A DNA stretch of 64,000 nt from Candidatus Hydrogenisulfobacillus filiaventi (GCA_902809825.1 LR778114.1:1612001-1676000), one strand, 5' to 3'; positions 53,978 through 62,645 are shown, counted from the first letter of the stretch. A program made the numbers and translations. Notes: generated by a model from the sequence alone, not told the origin.

Positions 53978-55522
53978 TCAGGCCCACTGCGGCCAGTGGA
54001 CCGGCCGCTGCGCACCGGCCACGGCCTCCGCCGCCTGCCCCAGCGCGGCGATCAGGTCGGGGGCAATCACCGCCCGCTCCCCCACGCGGACGGCCGCAAA
54101 CAGGCCAGCCCAGCCGTGCAGGTAGGCAGCCAGGGCCAGGGCGGGGACCGCCTCCAGGCCCCGCGCCAGCAGGGCCCCCGCGATACCGCTCAGGACGTCA
54201 CCGCTGCCGCCGGTGGCGAGGGCGGGATGGCCGCTGGTGTTGACCCAGCCCGCCCCCCCGCCGCCGGCCACCAGCGTGAACGGCCCTTTGAGCAGCACCG
54301 CCGCCCCCAGCCGGCGTTCCGCCTCCTCCACCGCCCCCCGCCGGTCGGCCTCCACCGCCTGCGCGCTCCGGCCGAGGAGCCGCCCCATCTCCCCGGGATG
54401 AGGGGTCAGGGCCACCCGCGGGCCCAGGCGGGGCAGGATGCCGGCCGCGGCCAGGGAAGCCAGCAGGTTGAGCCCGTCGGCATCGATGACCGTGGGACGG
54501 CCCGCCGCCAGCACCGCCTGCAGGGTGCCGGCCCCCGCCTGCCGCCCGAGACCGGGGCCGAACACCACCGCCCCCGCCTGCGCCAGGCGGGCCCGTTCGG
54601 CCGGCCCCAACCGCAGGCTGCCGGACGCGGTCTGCGGCAGCGGCACCACGATCACCGCCGGCGAGACCGCCAGGCGCCCGGCAATGCCTTCCGGCACCCA
54701 CAGTTCCACCAGGCCCGCCCCCGCCCGCAGGGCGGCCTCAGCCGCCAGGGAGGGCGCCCCCGGCATGGTGGCGGACCCGCCCACCACTACCACCCGGCCC
54801 CGCCGGCCCTTGTGGGTGTCCGCCTCCACCGGCGGCAACCAGGCCCGGGCCTGGTCCGGGCCCAGCAGCCGCCAGCGGGCGTCCGCGCCCGGCAGGCCGA
54901 TGTCGGCCACCACCAGCCGTCCCCGCCGCCCGGCGCCCGGGAACGTCCAGTGTCCGAACTTGCTAGCCCCGAAGGTGACCGTCGCCACCGCCTGGGGGGC
55001 GAGGCCGCCCGCATCCTGCCCGGTGTCGGCGTCGACGCCCGAGGGCAGGTCCACCGCCAGGACCGGCAGGCCGGAACAGCCCAGGACCTCCAGATACGCC
55101 GCCACCTGGCCCCGCGGCGTCCCACGGGCGCCGGTGCCCAACAGGGCATCGATGACCAGGTCGGCGCCGGCCAGCACCGTGGCCGGCGCCGGCGCGTCCT
55201 CCACCATGGCCCCGTAGGCGCGCGCCGCCTCCACCAGTGACGGCCCGTGGTCGAGGGCGGGCACCCCCCGCGCCAGCGCCACCCGCACCCGGAAGCGGGA
55301 GGCCAGATGCCGGGCCGCCACCAGCCCGTCCCCCCCGTTGGCGCCCGGCCCCACCAGCACCGTGACGACCGACCCCGGCGGCACCAGCCGGGCCGCTTCC
55401 CGGGCCACCGCCGCCCCCGCGCTCTCCATCAGCCAGGCGGTGGGGACCCCCCGTTCCGCCGCCAGCCGGTCCTCCTGCCGGGCCTCCTCCACCCCCAGCA
55501 CCAGTTCCCGGGCTTCCGCCAT
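53978..55522 (-). CDS. nnr: Bifunctional NAD(P)H-hydrate epimerase / ADP-dependent dehydratase
   Basis: A 514-residue fusion that repairs hydrated NAD(P)H. The N-terminal epimerase domain (about 1-215) has WLMESAGAAVAREAAR, VGPGANGGDGLVAARHLASR, and the catalytic VLAVDLPSGVDADTG. The C-terminal ribokinase-like dehydratase (about 230-514) has PHPGEMGRLLG and ATGGSGDVLSGIAGALLA with the catalytic Asp. Both halves look complete. It is followed by alr and preceded by acpS. Confidence 0.95.
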   Translation of the reverse strand: MAEARELVLGVEEARQEDRLAAERGVPTAWLMESAGAAVAREAARLVPPGSVVTVLVGPGANGGDGLVAARHLASRFRVRVALARGVPALDHGPSLVEAARAYGAMVEDAPAPATVLAGADLVIDALLGTGARGTPRGQVAAYLEVLGCSGLPVLAVDLPSGVDADTGQDAGGLAPQAVATVTFGASKFGHWTFPGAGRRGRLVVADIGLPGADARWRLLGPDQARAWLPPVEADTHKGRRGRVVVVGGSATMPGAPSLAAEAALRAGAGLVELWVPEGIAGRLAVSPAVIVVPLPQTASGSLRLGPAERARLAQAGAVVFGPGLGRQAGAGTLQAVLAAGRPTVIDADGLNLLASLAAAGILPRLGPRVALTPHPGEMGRLLGRSAQAVEADRRGAVEEAERRLGAAVLLKGPFTLVAGGGGAGWVNTSGHPALATGGSGDVLSGIAGALLARGLEAVPALALAAYLHGWAGLFAAVRVGERAVIAPDLIAALGQAAEAVAGAQRPVHWPQWA

Positions 55523-55541
55523 CCTGCTGCCTCCTCCGGCC

Positions 55542-55919
55542 TCAATGTTCGCGGTACAACACCGCCTGCGCCACGACCCAGTGCCGCTCGTGGCTCAGGG
55601 ACAGGGCCAGCTCCCAGCCCTGGGCCCGGATCCAGGCCCCGAGGGCACCGCCCAGGCGCACTTCAGGCTCCCCTCCCGGGCGCCGGATGACGGCCACATC
55701 CCGCCAGCTGCCCCCGTGCAGCCCGCCAGCCGCCTTAATCACCGCCTCCTTGGCAGCGAAGCGGGCTGCCAGCCGCCCCCAGCGGCCGGCGCCGTCCCCG
55801 CAGCTGGCCACCTCCTCCTCGGTGAACAGGCGCGCCAGCAGGCCCGGCCGCCGGGTGAGTGCTGCCCGGACCCGCGCCACTTCAGCGATGTCCACCCCCG
55901 TCCGCACCCGGATCGGCAT
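55542..55919 (-). CDS. acpS: Holo-[acyl-carrier-protein] synthase
   Basis: A 125-residue phosphopantetheinyl transferase that activates acyl carrier protein. The two signature motifs are RTGVDIAEVARVRAAL (metal Asp) and RFAAKEAVIKAAGG (metal Glu, catalytic Lys). The C-terminal strands SLSHERHWVVAQAVLY are typical. It starts the acpS-nnr-alr-mazEF run and is divergent from the cytochrome genes. Confidence 0.95.
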   Translation of the reverse strand: MPIRVRTGVDIAEVARVRAALTRRPGLLARLFTEEEVASCGDGAGRWGRLAARFAAKEAVIKAAGGLHGGSWRDVAVIRRPGGEPEVRLGGALGAWIRAQGWELALSLSHERHWVVAQAVLYREH

Positions 55920-56089
55920 CCGTCCCCCTCCGCCGGCCCGCGCCCTGCGGACCCTTTACATTGGCTCCGTTGTATCACAACCCGCTCCTCCGGCACCACC
56001 GGATGATCCGGCCCGGCCATCCGCCGGACGGCGATAGGCCACTCGGCCCAAATGGCTTCCGCCGGCCCGCCCCAACTCGACTGCGTTGC

Positions 56090-56118
56090 TTGCTGGCCCT
56101 AGGGGCCTCGGCTATACT
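56090..56118 (+). promoter_or_regulatory. Sigma-A promoter of the cytochrome c lipoprotein gene
   Basis: TTGCTG (56090-56095), 17-base spacer, TATACT (56113-56118). The predicted start is near 56125, about 50 bases before the ATG. Confidence 0.75.
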
Positions 56119-56175
56119 GAGGCCGGGCAATTACAGTCTGTCATTTCCTGGCGGTTGGAGAGGGGCGTAGGCGGC

Positions 56176-56553
56176 ATGCGTCGGGGAAGCTGGCGGAGGC
56201 GCCTCTGGCTGGCCTTCGGCGGGCTGGCAGTTTCCCTGACCGGATGCGGCACCCGCCCGGCGGCCGTGACCCGCCGGCCGCCGCCCGGCAACATCGCGGC
56301 CGGGCGGGCCCTGTATGAACGGGCCTGCAGCTATTGTCACGGCGTCGACGGCCAGGGCGGGGTGCGGCTGGATGCGCCGGCCCTCTGGGGCCCGAATTCC
56401 GCCATTGCCACCATGCAGCGTCGGGATCTTGCCGACTTCATTCGCATGAACATGCCGCTGCAGGCGGTTCACGGGATCCAGCCGGGCAGCCTCAGCCGGA
56501 CGCAGGCCGACAATCTGGCCGCTTTCCTTCTCCATCAAAACCACCGCGGCTGA
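56176..56553 (+). CDS. Mono-haem c-type cytochrome lipoprotein
   Basis: A 125-residue secreted lipoprotein. Basic start and hydrophobic core end in the lipobox SLTGC (C24). The haem motif is CSYCH (C51, C54, H55); the probable axial Met is in the NMP at 92-94. The rest (GPNSAIATMQRRDLADFIRM, and PGSLSRTQADNLAAFLLHQN) is a class I cytochrome c fold. It is exported, gains haem outside, and probably carries electrons at the outer face of the membrane. The ATG at 56176 follows GGAGAGGGG. A di-haem relative is encoded 147 bases downstream. Confidence 0.88.
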   Translation: MRRGSWRRRLWLAFGGLAVSLTGCGTRPAAVTRRPPPGNIAAGRALYERACSYCHGVDGQGGVRLDAPALWGPNSAIATMQRRDLADFIRMNMPLQAVHGIQPGSLSRTQADNLAAFLLHQNHRG

Positions 56554-56700
56554 TGCCCCCGCGGTGCGCCGCCGGCGCAACCATCCTAAGGGGTCCATGG
56601 CTTCCGGGAGCGGCGGAGGCTTAGCCTTCCCACGGGGTGCCGATTCCCGGCCCGAGACGGGCAAGCCCGCCTGGGACCCGCTCCCAAGGAGGAGTATTGC

Positions 56701-57450
56701 GTGCGTAAGCGTCTATGGTGGGCGGCAGCCTTGGGCGTTGTCACCGCCCTGGCCGCCGGATGCGGCCAGAAGTCCGCGGCCGGGGGCGGAATCACCCCCA
56801 TGCCGGCCGGCGATCCGGTGGCCGGTGCCCGGCTTTATTCCACCACCTGCGAGCAGTGCCACGGTCCCACCGGGGAGGGCATCAAGGGGGCGTACCCCTC
56901 CCTCCTGCGCATGAAGGACTTTAAGCGGTTGTACGGCAACCAGGCCGGACTGGCGGGTTTCATCCAGCACAACATGCCCTTCACCGACCCCGGCTCGCTG
57001 ACCAAGCAGCAGGCCGCCGACGCCGCCGCTTTCATTTACGCCCTCAACGGCCAGATGGGGGCTTCCACCAAGGCGCAGGTGCTCGCGGCCCTCAACAGCG
57101 GCAGCTCCAGTGCCGCCTCCTCGGCCTCCTCGTCCACCTCCGCCTCCGGCGGATCCTCCACGGCCAACCTCTCGGCTGAAGTCGCGGCCGGCCAACAGCT
57201 GTGGTCCAAGGTCTGTTACGTCTGCCATGGCTCCAACGGCCAGGGCGGCAACGGCGGCCCCGCCTTGTGGGGCCCCAACGGCGTCATCAAAGGCGGCCCC
57301 TACGCCAACCTGTCGGCCCTGAGCGCCTTCATCAAGTCCAACATGCCGGCCGCCCCCACCAACGGCTACAAGGCCGGCAGCCTCAGCACCCAGCAGGCTA
57401 CGGGCCTGGCCGCCTACATCCTGTCCCAGAACCATCTGCTGAGCAAGTAG
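56701..57450 (+). CDS. Di-haem c-type cytochrome lipoprotein
   Basis: A 249-residue lipoprotein: signal peptide with lipobox LAAGC (C21), cytochrome domain 1 with CEQCH (C50, C53, H54) and Met in NMP near 92, a Ser-rich linker (about 133-155), and domain 2 with CYVCH (C172, C175, H176) and a second NMP. Domain 2 closely resembles the mono-haem protein encoded before it (GPNGVIKGG, and AGSLSTQQATGLAAYILSQN). It is probably an electron carrier between a donor complex and a terminal oxidase or a sulfur enzyme. The GTG start follows AAGGAGGAG, and a strong terminator ends the unit. Confidence 0.88.
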   Translation: MRKRLWWAAALGVVTALAAGCGQKSAAGGGITPMPAGDPVAGARLYSTTCEQCHGPTGEGIKGAYPSLLRMKDFKRLYGNQAGLAGFIQHNMPFTDPGSLTKQQAADAAAFIYALNGQMGASTKAQVLAALNSGSSSAASSASSSTSASGGSSTANLSAEVAAGQQLWSKVCYVCHGSNGQGGNGGPALWGPNGVIKGGPYANLSALSAFIKSNMPAAPTNGYKAGSLSTQQATGLAAYILSQNHLLSK

Positions 57451-57473
57451 CGGGAACCTCCCGCCGGCACACC

Positions 57474-57498
57474 GCCGGGGCTACGGCCCCGGCCTTTT
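57474..57498 (+). terminator. Rho-independent terminator of the cytochrome unit
   Basis: An eight-base-pair stem (57474-57481 with 57486-57493) closed by the tetraloop TACG and followed by TTTT at 57495-57498, about 23 bases after the cytochrome stop. Confidence 0.85.
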
Positions 57499-57612
57499 GC
57501 TGCCTGCAGCCATGCGGCCGGGCCGGAAACCGGCATCCGGACCTGCTATCCCGGCCGGGTTTGCGCTACGATGAGGCAAATGTTGTCGAATGATGGCCGG
57601 GCGGTGAGACGG

Positions 57613-58536
57613 ATGCGGACGGGAACCTCCCTGGCGGCCGCCCTGGCCGCCCTCCTGCTCGGCACCACCGCCGCCGCCCCCTTGACCCGGGCCCCGGCCC
57701 CGCCTGCCGTCCGCGGCACCACCGCCCGTGCGGTGCGGTCCGCACCGCCCCCGCCCCCGCCGCCCCTGCTGCCGGGGCACCGGATTGTGGCCTATTACGG
57801 CAATCCGTTGGACCCGCGCATGGGGATCCTGGGTCAGGGCAGCCCCCAGGCCATGCTGAACGCCCTGGCCGCCCAGGGGCAGGCCTATCAGGCGCTGGAC
57901 CCGGCCCGTCCGGTCATCGACGCCCTGGAGCTGGTGGCGGTGGTGGCGCAGGCGGAGCCCGGCCCTCACGGGACCTACCGGCAACGCATGCCCTACCGCC
58001 TCATCCGGGCGGAGCTGGCCCTGGCCCGCTCCCGGGGCGACCTCCTCATCCTGGACGTGCAACCCGGCCGCAGCCCGGTGGCGGCGGAGGTCCAATACCT
58101 GGAACCCTTCCTGGCGCAACCGGACGTGGAGCTGGCCCTGGATCCCGAATTCGACATGAACCGCATTCCCGGCGGCATCCCCGGGCAGGAGTTCGGGACC
58201 ATGTCGGCCGCCTCCATCAACGGGGCCATGGCGGTGCTGAGCCGGCTCGTGCAGCAGGATCACCTGCCGCCCAAGGTCCTCATCGTCCACCAGTTCCTGC
58301 ACCGGATGGTGCCCGACTGGGAGGACATTCATCCCCTGCCGGGGGTCAGCTTTGTGATGGATACCGACGGCTTCGGCAATCCGGCCCTCAAGCTGGCCAA
58401 CTACCGCCGCTTCATCACCGACCAGCCCGTGGGCTACGGGGGCATCAAGCTCTTCTATTCCCAGGACACCCCCCTGTTGTCCCCGGCGCAGGTCCTGGCC
58501 CTCACCCCTCCGCCCGCCGTTATCATTTATCAATAA
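57613..58536 (+). CDS. Secreted protein of unknown function (putative TIM-barrel type)
   Basis: A 307-residue exported protein. A signal peptide (about 1-24, with an Ala-rich end) and a Pro-rich linker precede a globular domain that starts HRIVAYYGNPLDPRMGILG. Other conserved-looking stretches are LDPARPVIDALELVAVVAQAE, LLILDVQPGRSPVAAEVQYL, ELALDPEFDMNRIPGG, VVMDT-like VSFVMDTDGFGNPALKL, and PPPAVIIYQ at the end. Repeated beta-alpha units with acidic strand ends suggest a glycoside-hydrolase-like barrel. I recall similar proteins in Actinobacteria but know of no function. ATG 57613 or GTG 57604 may be the start. Confidence 0.65.
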   Translation: MRTGTSLAAALAALLLGTTAAAPLTRAPAPPAVRGTTARAVRSAPPPPPPPLLPGHRIVAYYGNPLDPRMGILGQGSPQAMLNALAAQGQAYQALDPARPVIDALELVAVVAQAEPGPHGTYRQRMPYRLIRAELALARSRGDLLILDVQPGRSPVAAEVQYLEPFLAQPDVELALDPEFDMNRIPGGIPGQEFGTMSAASINGAMAVLSRLVQQDHLPPKVLIVHQFLHRMVPDWEDIHPLPGVSFVMDTDGFGNPALKLANYRRFITDQPVGYGGIKLFYSQDTPLLSPAQVLALTPPPAVIIYQ

Positions 58537-58710
58537 CCGTTAACCGTCACCCCGGGTCCCTGCCCGGCCCTCCCCGGCCGGCCGGGGTCCGGCCGTCCCG
58601 CTCCCCCGCCGGCGGTGCCCCTGGCCTGTCCCCGATCCGGCATCGGACCGTGGCCGGCCAGGGCCGGGCTGCGCCCGCGCCGCCGGCGCACAGCGCCCCC
58701 CGACGCGACA

Positions 58711-58735
58711 GGCCCCCGGCCGCATGCCGGGGGCC
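58711..58735 (-). terminator. Hairpin after the peroxiredoxin gene, probable terminator
   Basis: A ten-base-pair GC stem (58711-58720 with 58726-58735), loop CGCAT, 16 bases past the peroxiredoxin stop on the minus strand. There is no clear T-run. Apart from this hairpin I see nothing in the 215 bases between 58537 and 58751. Confidence 0.45.
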
Positions 58736-58751
58736 CGCCCGATCGCCACGC

Positions 58752-59408
58752 CTACAGCTTGCGGGTGCAGAAGTACCAGTCCTTGCACTCCAGGCCGGCC
58801 TCGCCCCGGCGCTCCTCCAGGCCCTCCACCGTCTTGGGCGGGGAAACGATGACCGGGTCCCCCGGCTGCCAGTTGGCGCCGGTGTTGACCTGGTACTGGT
58901 CCACCGTCTGCAGCGACTTCAGGACCCGCAACACCTCGTCAATGTTGCGGCCGGTGGTCATGGGGTAGTAGATCATCAGCCGCAGGATGCCCTGGGGATC
59001 GATGATGAACAGCGCCCGCACCGCCTGGGTGGTCGCGGCCTTGGGGTGGATCATGCCGTAGAGCCGGGAAACGTGCATGTCCAGGTCCGCGATGATGGGA
59101 AAGGGGGTGTGTTCCCCGAACTTCTCCCGGATGGCGTTCACCCAGGCCAGGTGGGAAAACACGGAATCGATGCTGAGGCCCAGCAGCTGGGTGTTGAGGG
59201 CGTCAAACTCGGCCTTGCGGCGGGAGAAGGCCATGAACTCCGTGGTGCAGACAGGGGTAAAGTCGGCAGGGTGGGAGTACATGACCACCCACTTGCCCCG
59301 GAAATCCGACAGGCGGATCCGGCCGACGGTGGAATCCGCCTCAAAATCGGGGGCGGGCTCGTTCAAGCGGGGCAGGGAGGGAACGGGTTCCAGAACCTGG
59401 TCTTCCAT
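58752..59408 (-). CDS. Peroxiredoxin, Prx6 (archaeal 1-/2-Cys) type
   Basis: A 218-residue peroxiredoxin. The peroxidatic cysteine is C54 in HPADFTPVCTTEFMA. A Prx6-type arrangement follows (LLGLSIDSVFSHLAWVNAI, GMIHPKAATTQAVRALFIID). Two C-terminal cysteines C208 and C214 (ECKDWYFC) match the layout of the Aeropyrum enzyme, where one resolves the disulfide. It reduces H2O2 and alkyl hydroperoxides. The ATG at 59408 is preceded by AAGGAGG. Its leader holds a PerR-box-like site, so peroxide control is likely. Confidence 0.93.
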   Translation of the reverse strand: MEDQVLEPVPSLPRLNEPAPDFEADSTVGRIRLSDFRGKWVVMYSHPADFTPVCTTEFMAFSRRKAEFDALNTQLLGLSIDSVFSHLAWVNAIREKFGEHTPFPIIADLDMHVSRLYGMIHPKAATTQAVRALFIIDPQGILRLMIYYPMTTGRNIDEVLRVLKSLQTVDQYQVNTGANWQPGDPVIVSPPKTVEGLEERRGEAGLECKDWYFCTRKL

Positions 59409-59424
59409 CCGGCAACCTCCTTGT

Positions 59425-59439
59425 TTAGAACAATTCTTA
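59425..59439 (-). promoter_or_regulatory. PerR-box-like operator upstream of peroxiredoxin
   Basis: TTAGAACAATTCTTA matches the PerR consensus TTATAATNATTATAA at 10 of 14 defined positions and is an imperfect palindrome. It lies between the -10 region and the ATG of the peroxiredoxin gene, where a repressor would block transcription. A PerR-like regulator is encoded at 47.0-47.5 kb. Confidence 0.5.
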
Positions 59440-59447
59440 CGTGCGAA

Positions 59448-59476
59448 ACAATATAGTTTTCCGGCGCTGCCGTCAA
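59448..59476 (-). promoter_or_regulatory. Probable sigma-A promoter of the peroxiredoxin gene
   Basis: Minus strand: TTGACG (59471-59476), 17-base spacer, TATTGT (59448-59453). TATATT at a 15-base spacing (59450-59455) is an alternative -10. Confidence 0.55.
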
Positions 59477-59540
59477 TAGGCGTTCCGGACCGGTTTCAGC
59501 TTGGCCCGTCCCGCCGGGGGGGATTCCCGCGCCCGGGTAC

Positions 59541-59564
59541 AAAAAACCCGCCCCGGGGGCGGGT
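59541..59564 (-). terminator. Rho-independent terminator of the formiminotransferase gene
   Basis: A seven-base-pair GC stem (ACCCGCC paired with GGCGGGT, minus strand) followed by six T residues (59541-59546). It is 17 bases past the stop codon. Confidence 0.8.
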
Positions 59565-59581
59565 CCGGCAGCGGGATGCGG

Positions 59582-60472
59582 TCACGAGGGCAGGCCGGCG
59601 GCGTCCTCCAGCACCTGGGCCCCCAGGTCGCCGGGCAGCTGCAACGCCCATTCCGCGGCCCGGTAGGCGGCCGCCCGCGGCAGGAAGCCCACCACCTCCG
59701 TATGCAGGACCGCCGCCCCCCACCGGGCCGCCTCCCGCCGGACCAGCTCCAGCACCGCCGGCAGGGGGGTGCGGGCCACGTCCACGATGTTCATCGACAC
59801 CTGGGTGAGGCCGGTTTCGGGCAGCAGCAGCCCCAGCGCCTTCACCCCTGCCAGTCCGCCGTCGCGGCCGCGGACCGCCCGCGCCACCCGCCGGGCGACG
59901 GTCACATCGGCGGTGTTGAGGTAGACATTAAAGGCGATGAGAGGCGGCCGCGCCCCCACGGCCACCGCGCCGGCGGTGGGATGAGGCGCGGCGGGACCGA
60001 AGTCGGGCTGCCAGGCGGGGTCGGCCAGCTTGGCTGCCAGGCCCTCGAACTGCCCCCGCCGGATCTCGGCCAGGTTGACCCGCTCCGGCCGGGTGGCCGC
60101 CTGCTCGTACAGGAACACCGGCAGCCCCAGCTCCTCCCCCAGGCGGCGGCCCAGGCGGCGGGCCAGGTCGACGCAACGGGCCATGGAATCCCCCGCCAGA
60201 GGTACGAAGGGAATGACATCCACGGCCCCCATGCGGGGATGCACCCCGCGATGGCGGCGGAGGTCGATGCGGGCCACCGCCTCGCAAGCGGCCGCCCAGG
60301 CCGCCTCCAGCACCGTCTCCGCCTCCCCTACCAGCGTCAGCACCGCCCGGTTGTGTTCGGGATCGGCGGACAGGCCCACCACCCGGGCGCCCGTGGAGGC
60401 AGCCGCGGCCCGGATCGCCTCCAGCACCGTCCGGTCCCGGCCTTCCGAGAAATTGGGCACACATTCGATCAC
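59582..60472 (-). CDS. Glutamate formimidoyltransferase (FtcD N-terminal type, single domain)
   Basis: A 296-residue protein matching the formiminotransferase half of FtcD: VIECVPNFSEGRDRTVLEAI, LSADPEHNRAVLTLVGE, HRGVHPRMGAVDVIPFVPLA, and VKALGLLLPETGLTQVSMNI. It moves formimino or formyl groups between glutamate and tetrahydrofolate. The cyclodeaminase half is absent, and no histidine-degradation genes are near, so a role in folate one-carbon or 5-formyl-THF salvage is as likely as histidine catabolism. The GTG at 60472 follows AAAGGGGGG; the open frame before it lacks family match. Confidence 0.85.
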   Translation of the reverse strand: MIECVPNFSEGRDRTVLEAIRAAAASTGARVVGLSADPEHNRAVLTLVGEAETVLEAAWAAACEAVARIDLRRHRGVHPRMGAVDVIPFVPLAGDSMARCVDLARRLGRRLGEELGLPVFLYEQAATRPERVNLAEIRRGQFEGLAAKLADPAWQPDFGPAAPHPTAGAVAVGARPPLIAFNVYLNTADVTVARRVARAVRGRDGGLAGVKALGLLLPETGLTQVSMNIVDVARTPLPAVLELVRREAARWGAAVLHTEVVGFLPRAAAYRAAEWALQLPGDLGAQVLEDAAGLPS

Positions 60473-60544
60473 GATGGCCCCCCCTTTGCACCGGCGGGGC
60501 CCGCCTGCGCCGGCAGACGGGCCCCGCACCCCCGGCGGCACGCC

Positions 60545-61132
60545 TCAGCGTCCCACGCGCGCCTCGTAGGCATCAATGGCGTCGGCATACCGCAAGGTGC
60601 GGTCGATGTCGTCCCACCCGTTCACCAGGGTCTCCTGCTGGTAGGGGGTTAACGCAAAGGACCAGACGTTCCCTTCCTGATCCGCCAGGGTCAGGTTGGG
60701 CACGTCCACGGTCAGGGTCAGCCGTCCGCCCTGCGCGCGTTCGGCCAGGGAGGCCACCACCGGCTCCGGCAGGATGATGGGCAGGATGCCGTTCTTGAAG
60801 CAGTTCTGATAGAAGATGTCGGCGTAGGACGGCGCCACCAGCACCCGGAACCCGTAATCGAGCAGCGCCCAGGGCGCGTGCTCGCGGGAGGAGCCGCAGC
60901 CAAAGTTGGCCCCGCCGATGAGGAAGCGGGCCCCGGCGTAGGCGGGGTCGTTGAGCACGAAGCCGGGGTCCGGGGTGCCGTCCGGCCGGAAGCGCCAGTC
61001 ATAGAACAAAAAGGCGCCGAAGCCGCTGCGCTCGATGCGCTTCAGGAACTGCTTGGGGATAATCTGGTCGGTGTCAATGTTGGGCCGCCACAGGGGGGCG
61101 GCCAGTCCTGTCAGGGTGGTCAGAGGTTGCAC
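60545..61132 (-). CDS. leuD: 3-isopropylmalate dehydratase small subunit
   Basis: A 195-residue LeuD, the swivelling domain of isopropylmalate isomerase in leucine synthesis. It has PNIDTDQIIPKQFLKRIERS, the active-site loop GGANFGCGSSREHAPWAL, and APSYADIFYQNCFKNGILPI. I chose the GTG at 61132 with GGAAGGAG upstream; this restores the family start. It lies 25 bases after leuC. leuA and leuB are not in the window. Confidence 0.94.
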   Translation of the reverse strand: MQPLTTLTGLAAPLWRPNIDTDQIIPKQFLKRIERSGFGAFLFYDWRFRPDGTPDPGFVLNDPAYAGARFLIGGANFGCGSSREHAPWALLDYGFRVLVAPSYADIFYQNCFKNGILPIILPEPVVASLAERAQGGRLTLTVDVPNLTLADQEGNVWSFALTPYQQETLVNGWDDIDRTLRYADAIDAYEARVGR

Positions 61133-61157
61133 CGCTTGCTCCTTCCCGTGCCGCCGC

Positions 61158-62576
61158 TCAGGCGTCGCCGTCCCCGGCGGACAACTCCCGCACATCCACG
61201 AAATGCCCGAACAAGGCCGCCGCCGCCGCCATCTCCGGGCTGACCAGGTGGGTGCGCCCGCCCCGTCCCTGCCGGCCCTCAAAATTGCGGTTGGAGGTGG
61301 AGGCGCAGCGCTCCCCCGGGGCGAGCACGTCCTCGTTCATGGCCAGGCACATGCTGCATCCGCTTTCGCGCCATTCGAAGCCAGCTTCCCGAAAGACGCG
61401 GTCGAGGCCTTCCGCCTCCGCCTGCCGCTTGACCAGCCCGGATCCCGGCACCACCATGGCCTGTACCCCTGGCGCCACGTGGCGGCCCCGGACCACCGCC
61501 GCCGCCCGCCGCAGGTCCTCGATGCGGGAGTTGGTGCACGACCCGATGAATACCCGGTCCAGGCGGATGTCCCGCATGGGCGTGCCAGGCTTCAGGTCCA
61601 TGTACTGCAACGCCAGCCGCGCCGCCAGGCGCTCGGCCTCGGTGGGCAGGCTGTCCGGATCCGGCACCGTGCCTTCGATGGAGGTCACCATGCCCGGGCT
61701 GGTCCCCCAGGTCACCTGCGGCGTCAATCGGCTGAGGTCGACCTCCACCTCGGCGTCAAACACCGCCCCGGGGTCGGTCGCCAGGCTCAACCACTCGGCC
61801 GCGGCCCGGTCGAAGGCCTCTCCTTGGGGAGCATGCGGACGCCCGCGCAGGTAGTCCACCGTCACCTGGTCGGGCGAGACCATCCCCGCCCGCGCGCCGG
61901 CCTCGATGGACATGTTGCACAGGGTCATGCGTTCCTCCATGCTGAGGGACGCCACCGCCTCCCCCCGGTACTCCACCACATACCCGGTGGCGCCGGCGGT
62001 CCCGATCTGCCCGATGAGGGCCAGGATCATGTCCTTGGCCGTCACCCCGGGCGGCCGTGCTCCCCGGAAGTTGACCGCCATGGTGCGAGGCTTGCTCTGC
62101 CACAAGCACTGGGTCGCCAGAACATGCTCCACCTCGCTGGTGCCGATGCCGAAGGCCAGGGCCCCAAAGGCCCCATGGGTGGACGTATGGCTGTCCCCGC
62201 ACACGATGGTCATACCCGGCTGGGTGTAGCCCTGCTCCGGGGCCACGACGTGCACAATCCCCTGCCGGGGGTCATCCAGCCCGTAAAGGGTGATGCCCGC
62301 CTCGCGGCAGTTGGCCGCCAGAGCCTCCATTTGCGCCCGCGCCACCGGATCCGCCGGGGGCTGGTCCCGGTGCCGGGTGGGAACGTTGTGGTCCATCACC
62401 GCCACCGTGCGGTCGGGCCGCCGCACCCGCCGGCCGGCCAGCCGCAGCCCTTCAAAGGCCTGGGGCGAGGTCACCTCGTGCACCAGGTGCAAGTCGATAT
62501 AGAGCAGCGCCGGCTCGCCCGGCGGCTCCACCACGACATGCCGCTCCCAAATCTTTTCAAACAGGGTTTTGGCCAC
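61158..62576 (-). CDS. leuC: 3-isopropylmalate dehydratase large subunit
   Basis: A 472-residue aconitase-family protein holding the 4Fe-4S cluster. It reads [53 protein letters not shown], and [17 protein letters not shown], with another cluster cysteine pair in [20 protein letters not shown]. It isomerises 2- and 3-isopropylmalate with LeuD. The GTG at 62576 follows GGGAGGTGTACA and gives the family N-terminus. It is divergent from a LysR-type regulator. Confidence 0.95.
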   Translation of the reverse strand: MAKTLFEKIWERHVVVEPPGEPALLYIDLHLVHEVTSPQAFEGLRLAGRRVRRPDRTVAVMDHNVPTRHRDQPPADPVARAQMEALAANCREAGITLYGLDDPRQGIVHVVAPEQGYTQPGMTIVCGDSHTSTHGAFGALAFGIGTSEVEHVLATQCLWQSKPRTMAVNFRGARPPGVTAKDMILALIGQIGTAGATGYVVEYRGEAVASLSMEERMTLCNMSIEAGARAGMVSPDQVTVDYLRGRPHAPQGEAFDRAAAEWLSLATDPGAVFDAEVEVDLSRLTPQVTWGTSPGMVTSIEGTVPDPDSLPTEAERLAARLALQYMDLKPGTPMRDIRLDRVFIGSCTNSRIEDLRRAAAVVRGRHVAPGVQAMVVPGSGLVKRQAEAEGLDRVFREAGFEWRESGCSMCLAMNEDVLAPGERCASTSNRNFEGRQGRGGRTHLVSPEMAAAAALFGHFVDVRELSAGDGDA

Positions 62577-62645
62577 TGTACACCTCCCGAACAGCCCCAC
62601 CGGCCCGGCCGGCGGGGTTCGACCAGAAAACCGCTCATACCTTTC

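Noticed and set aside
60494-60527. Inverted repeat (10-bp stem, 14-base loop) between leuD and the formiminotransferase gene
   Set aside because: There is no T-run and a large loop. In a GC-rich intergenic region this can arise by chance, so I do not call it a terminator.
62577-62645. Leucine T-box leader before leuC
   Set aside because: The leader after the predicted promoter is too short, and neither a T-box sequence nor a terminator/antiterminator pair is seen.
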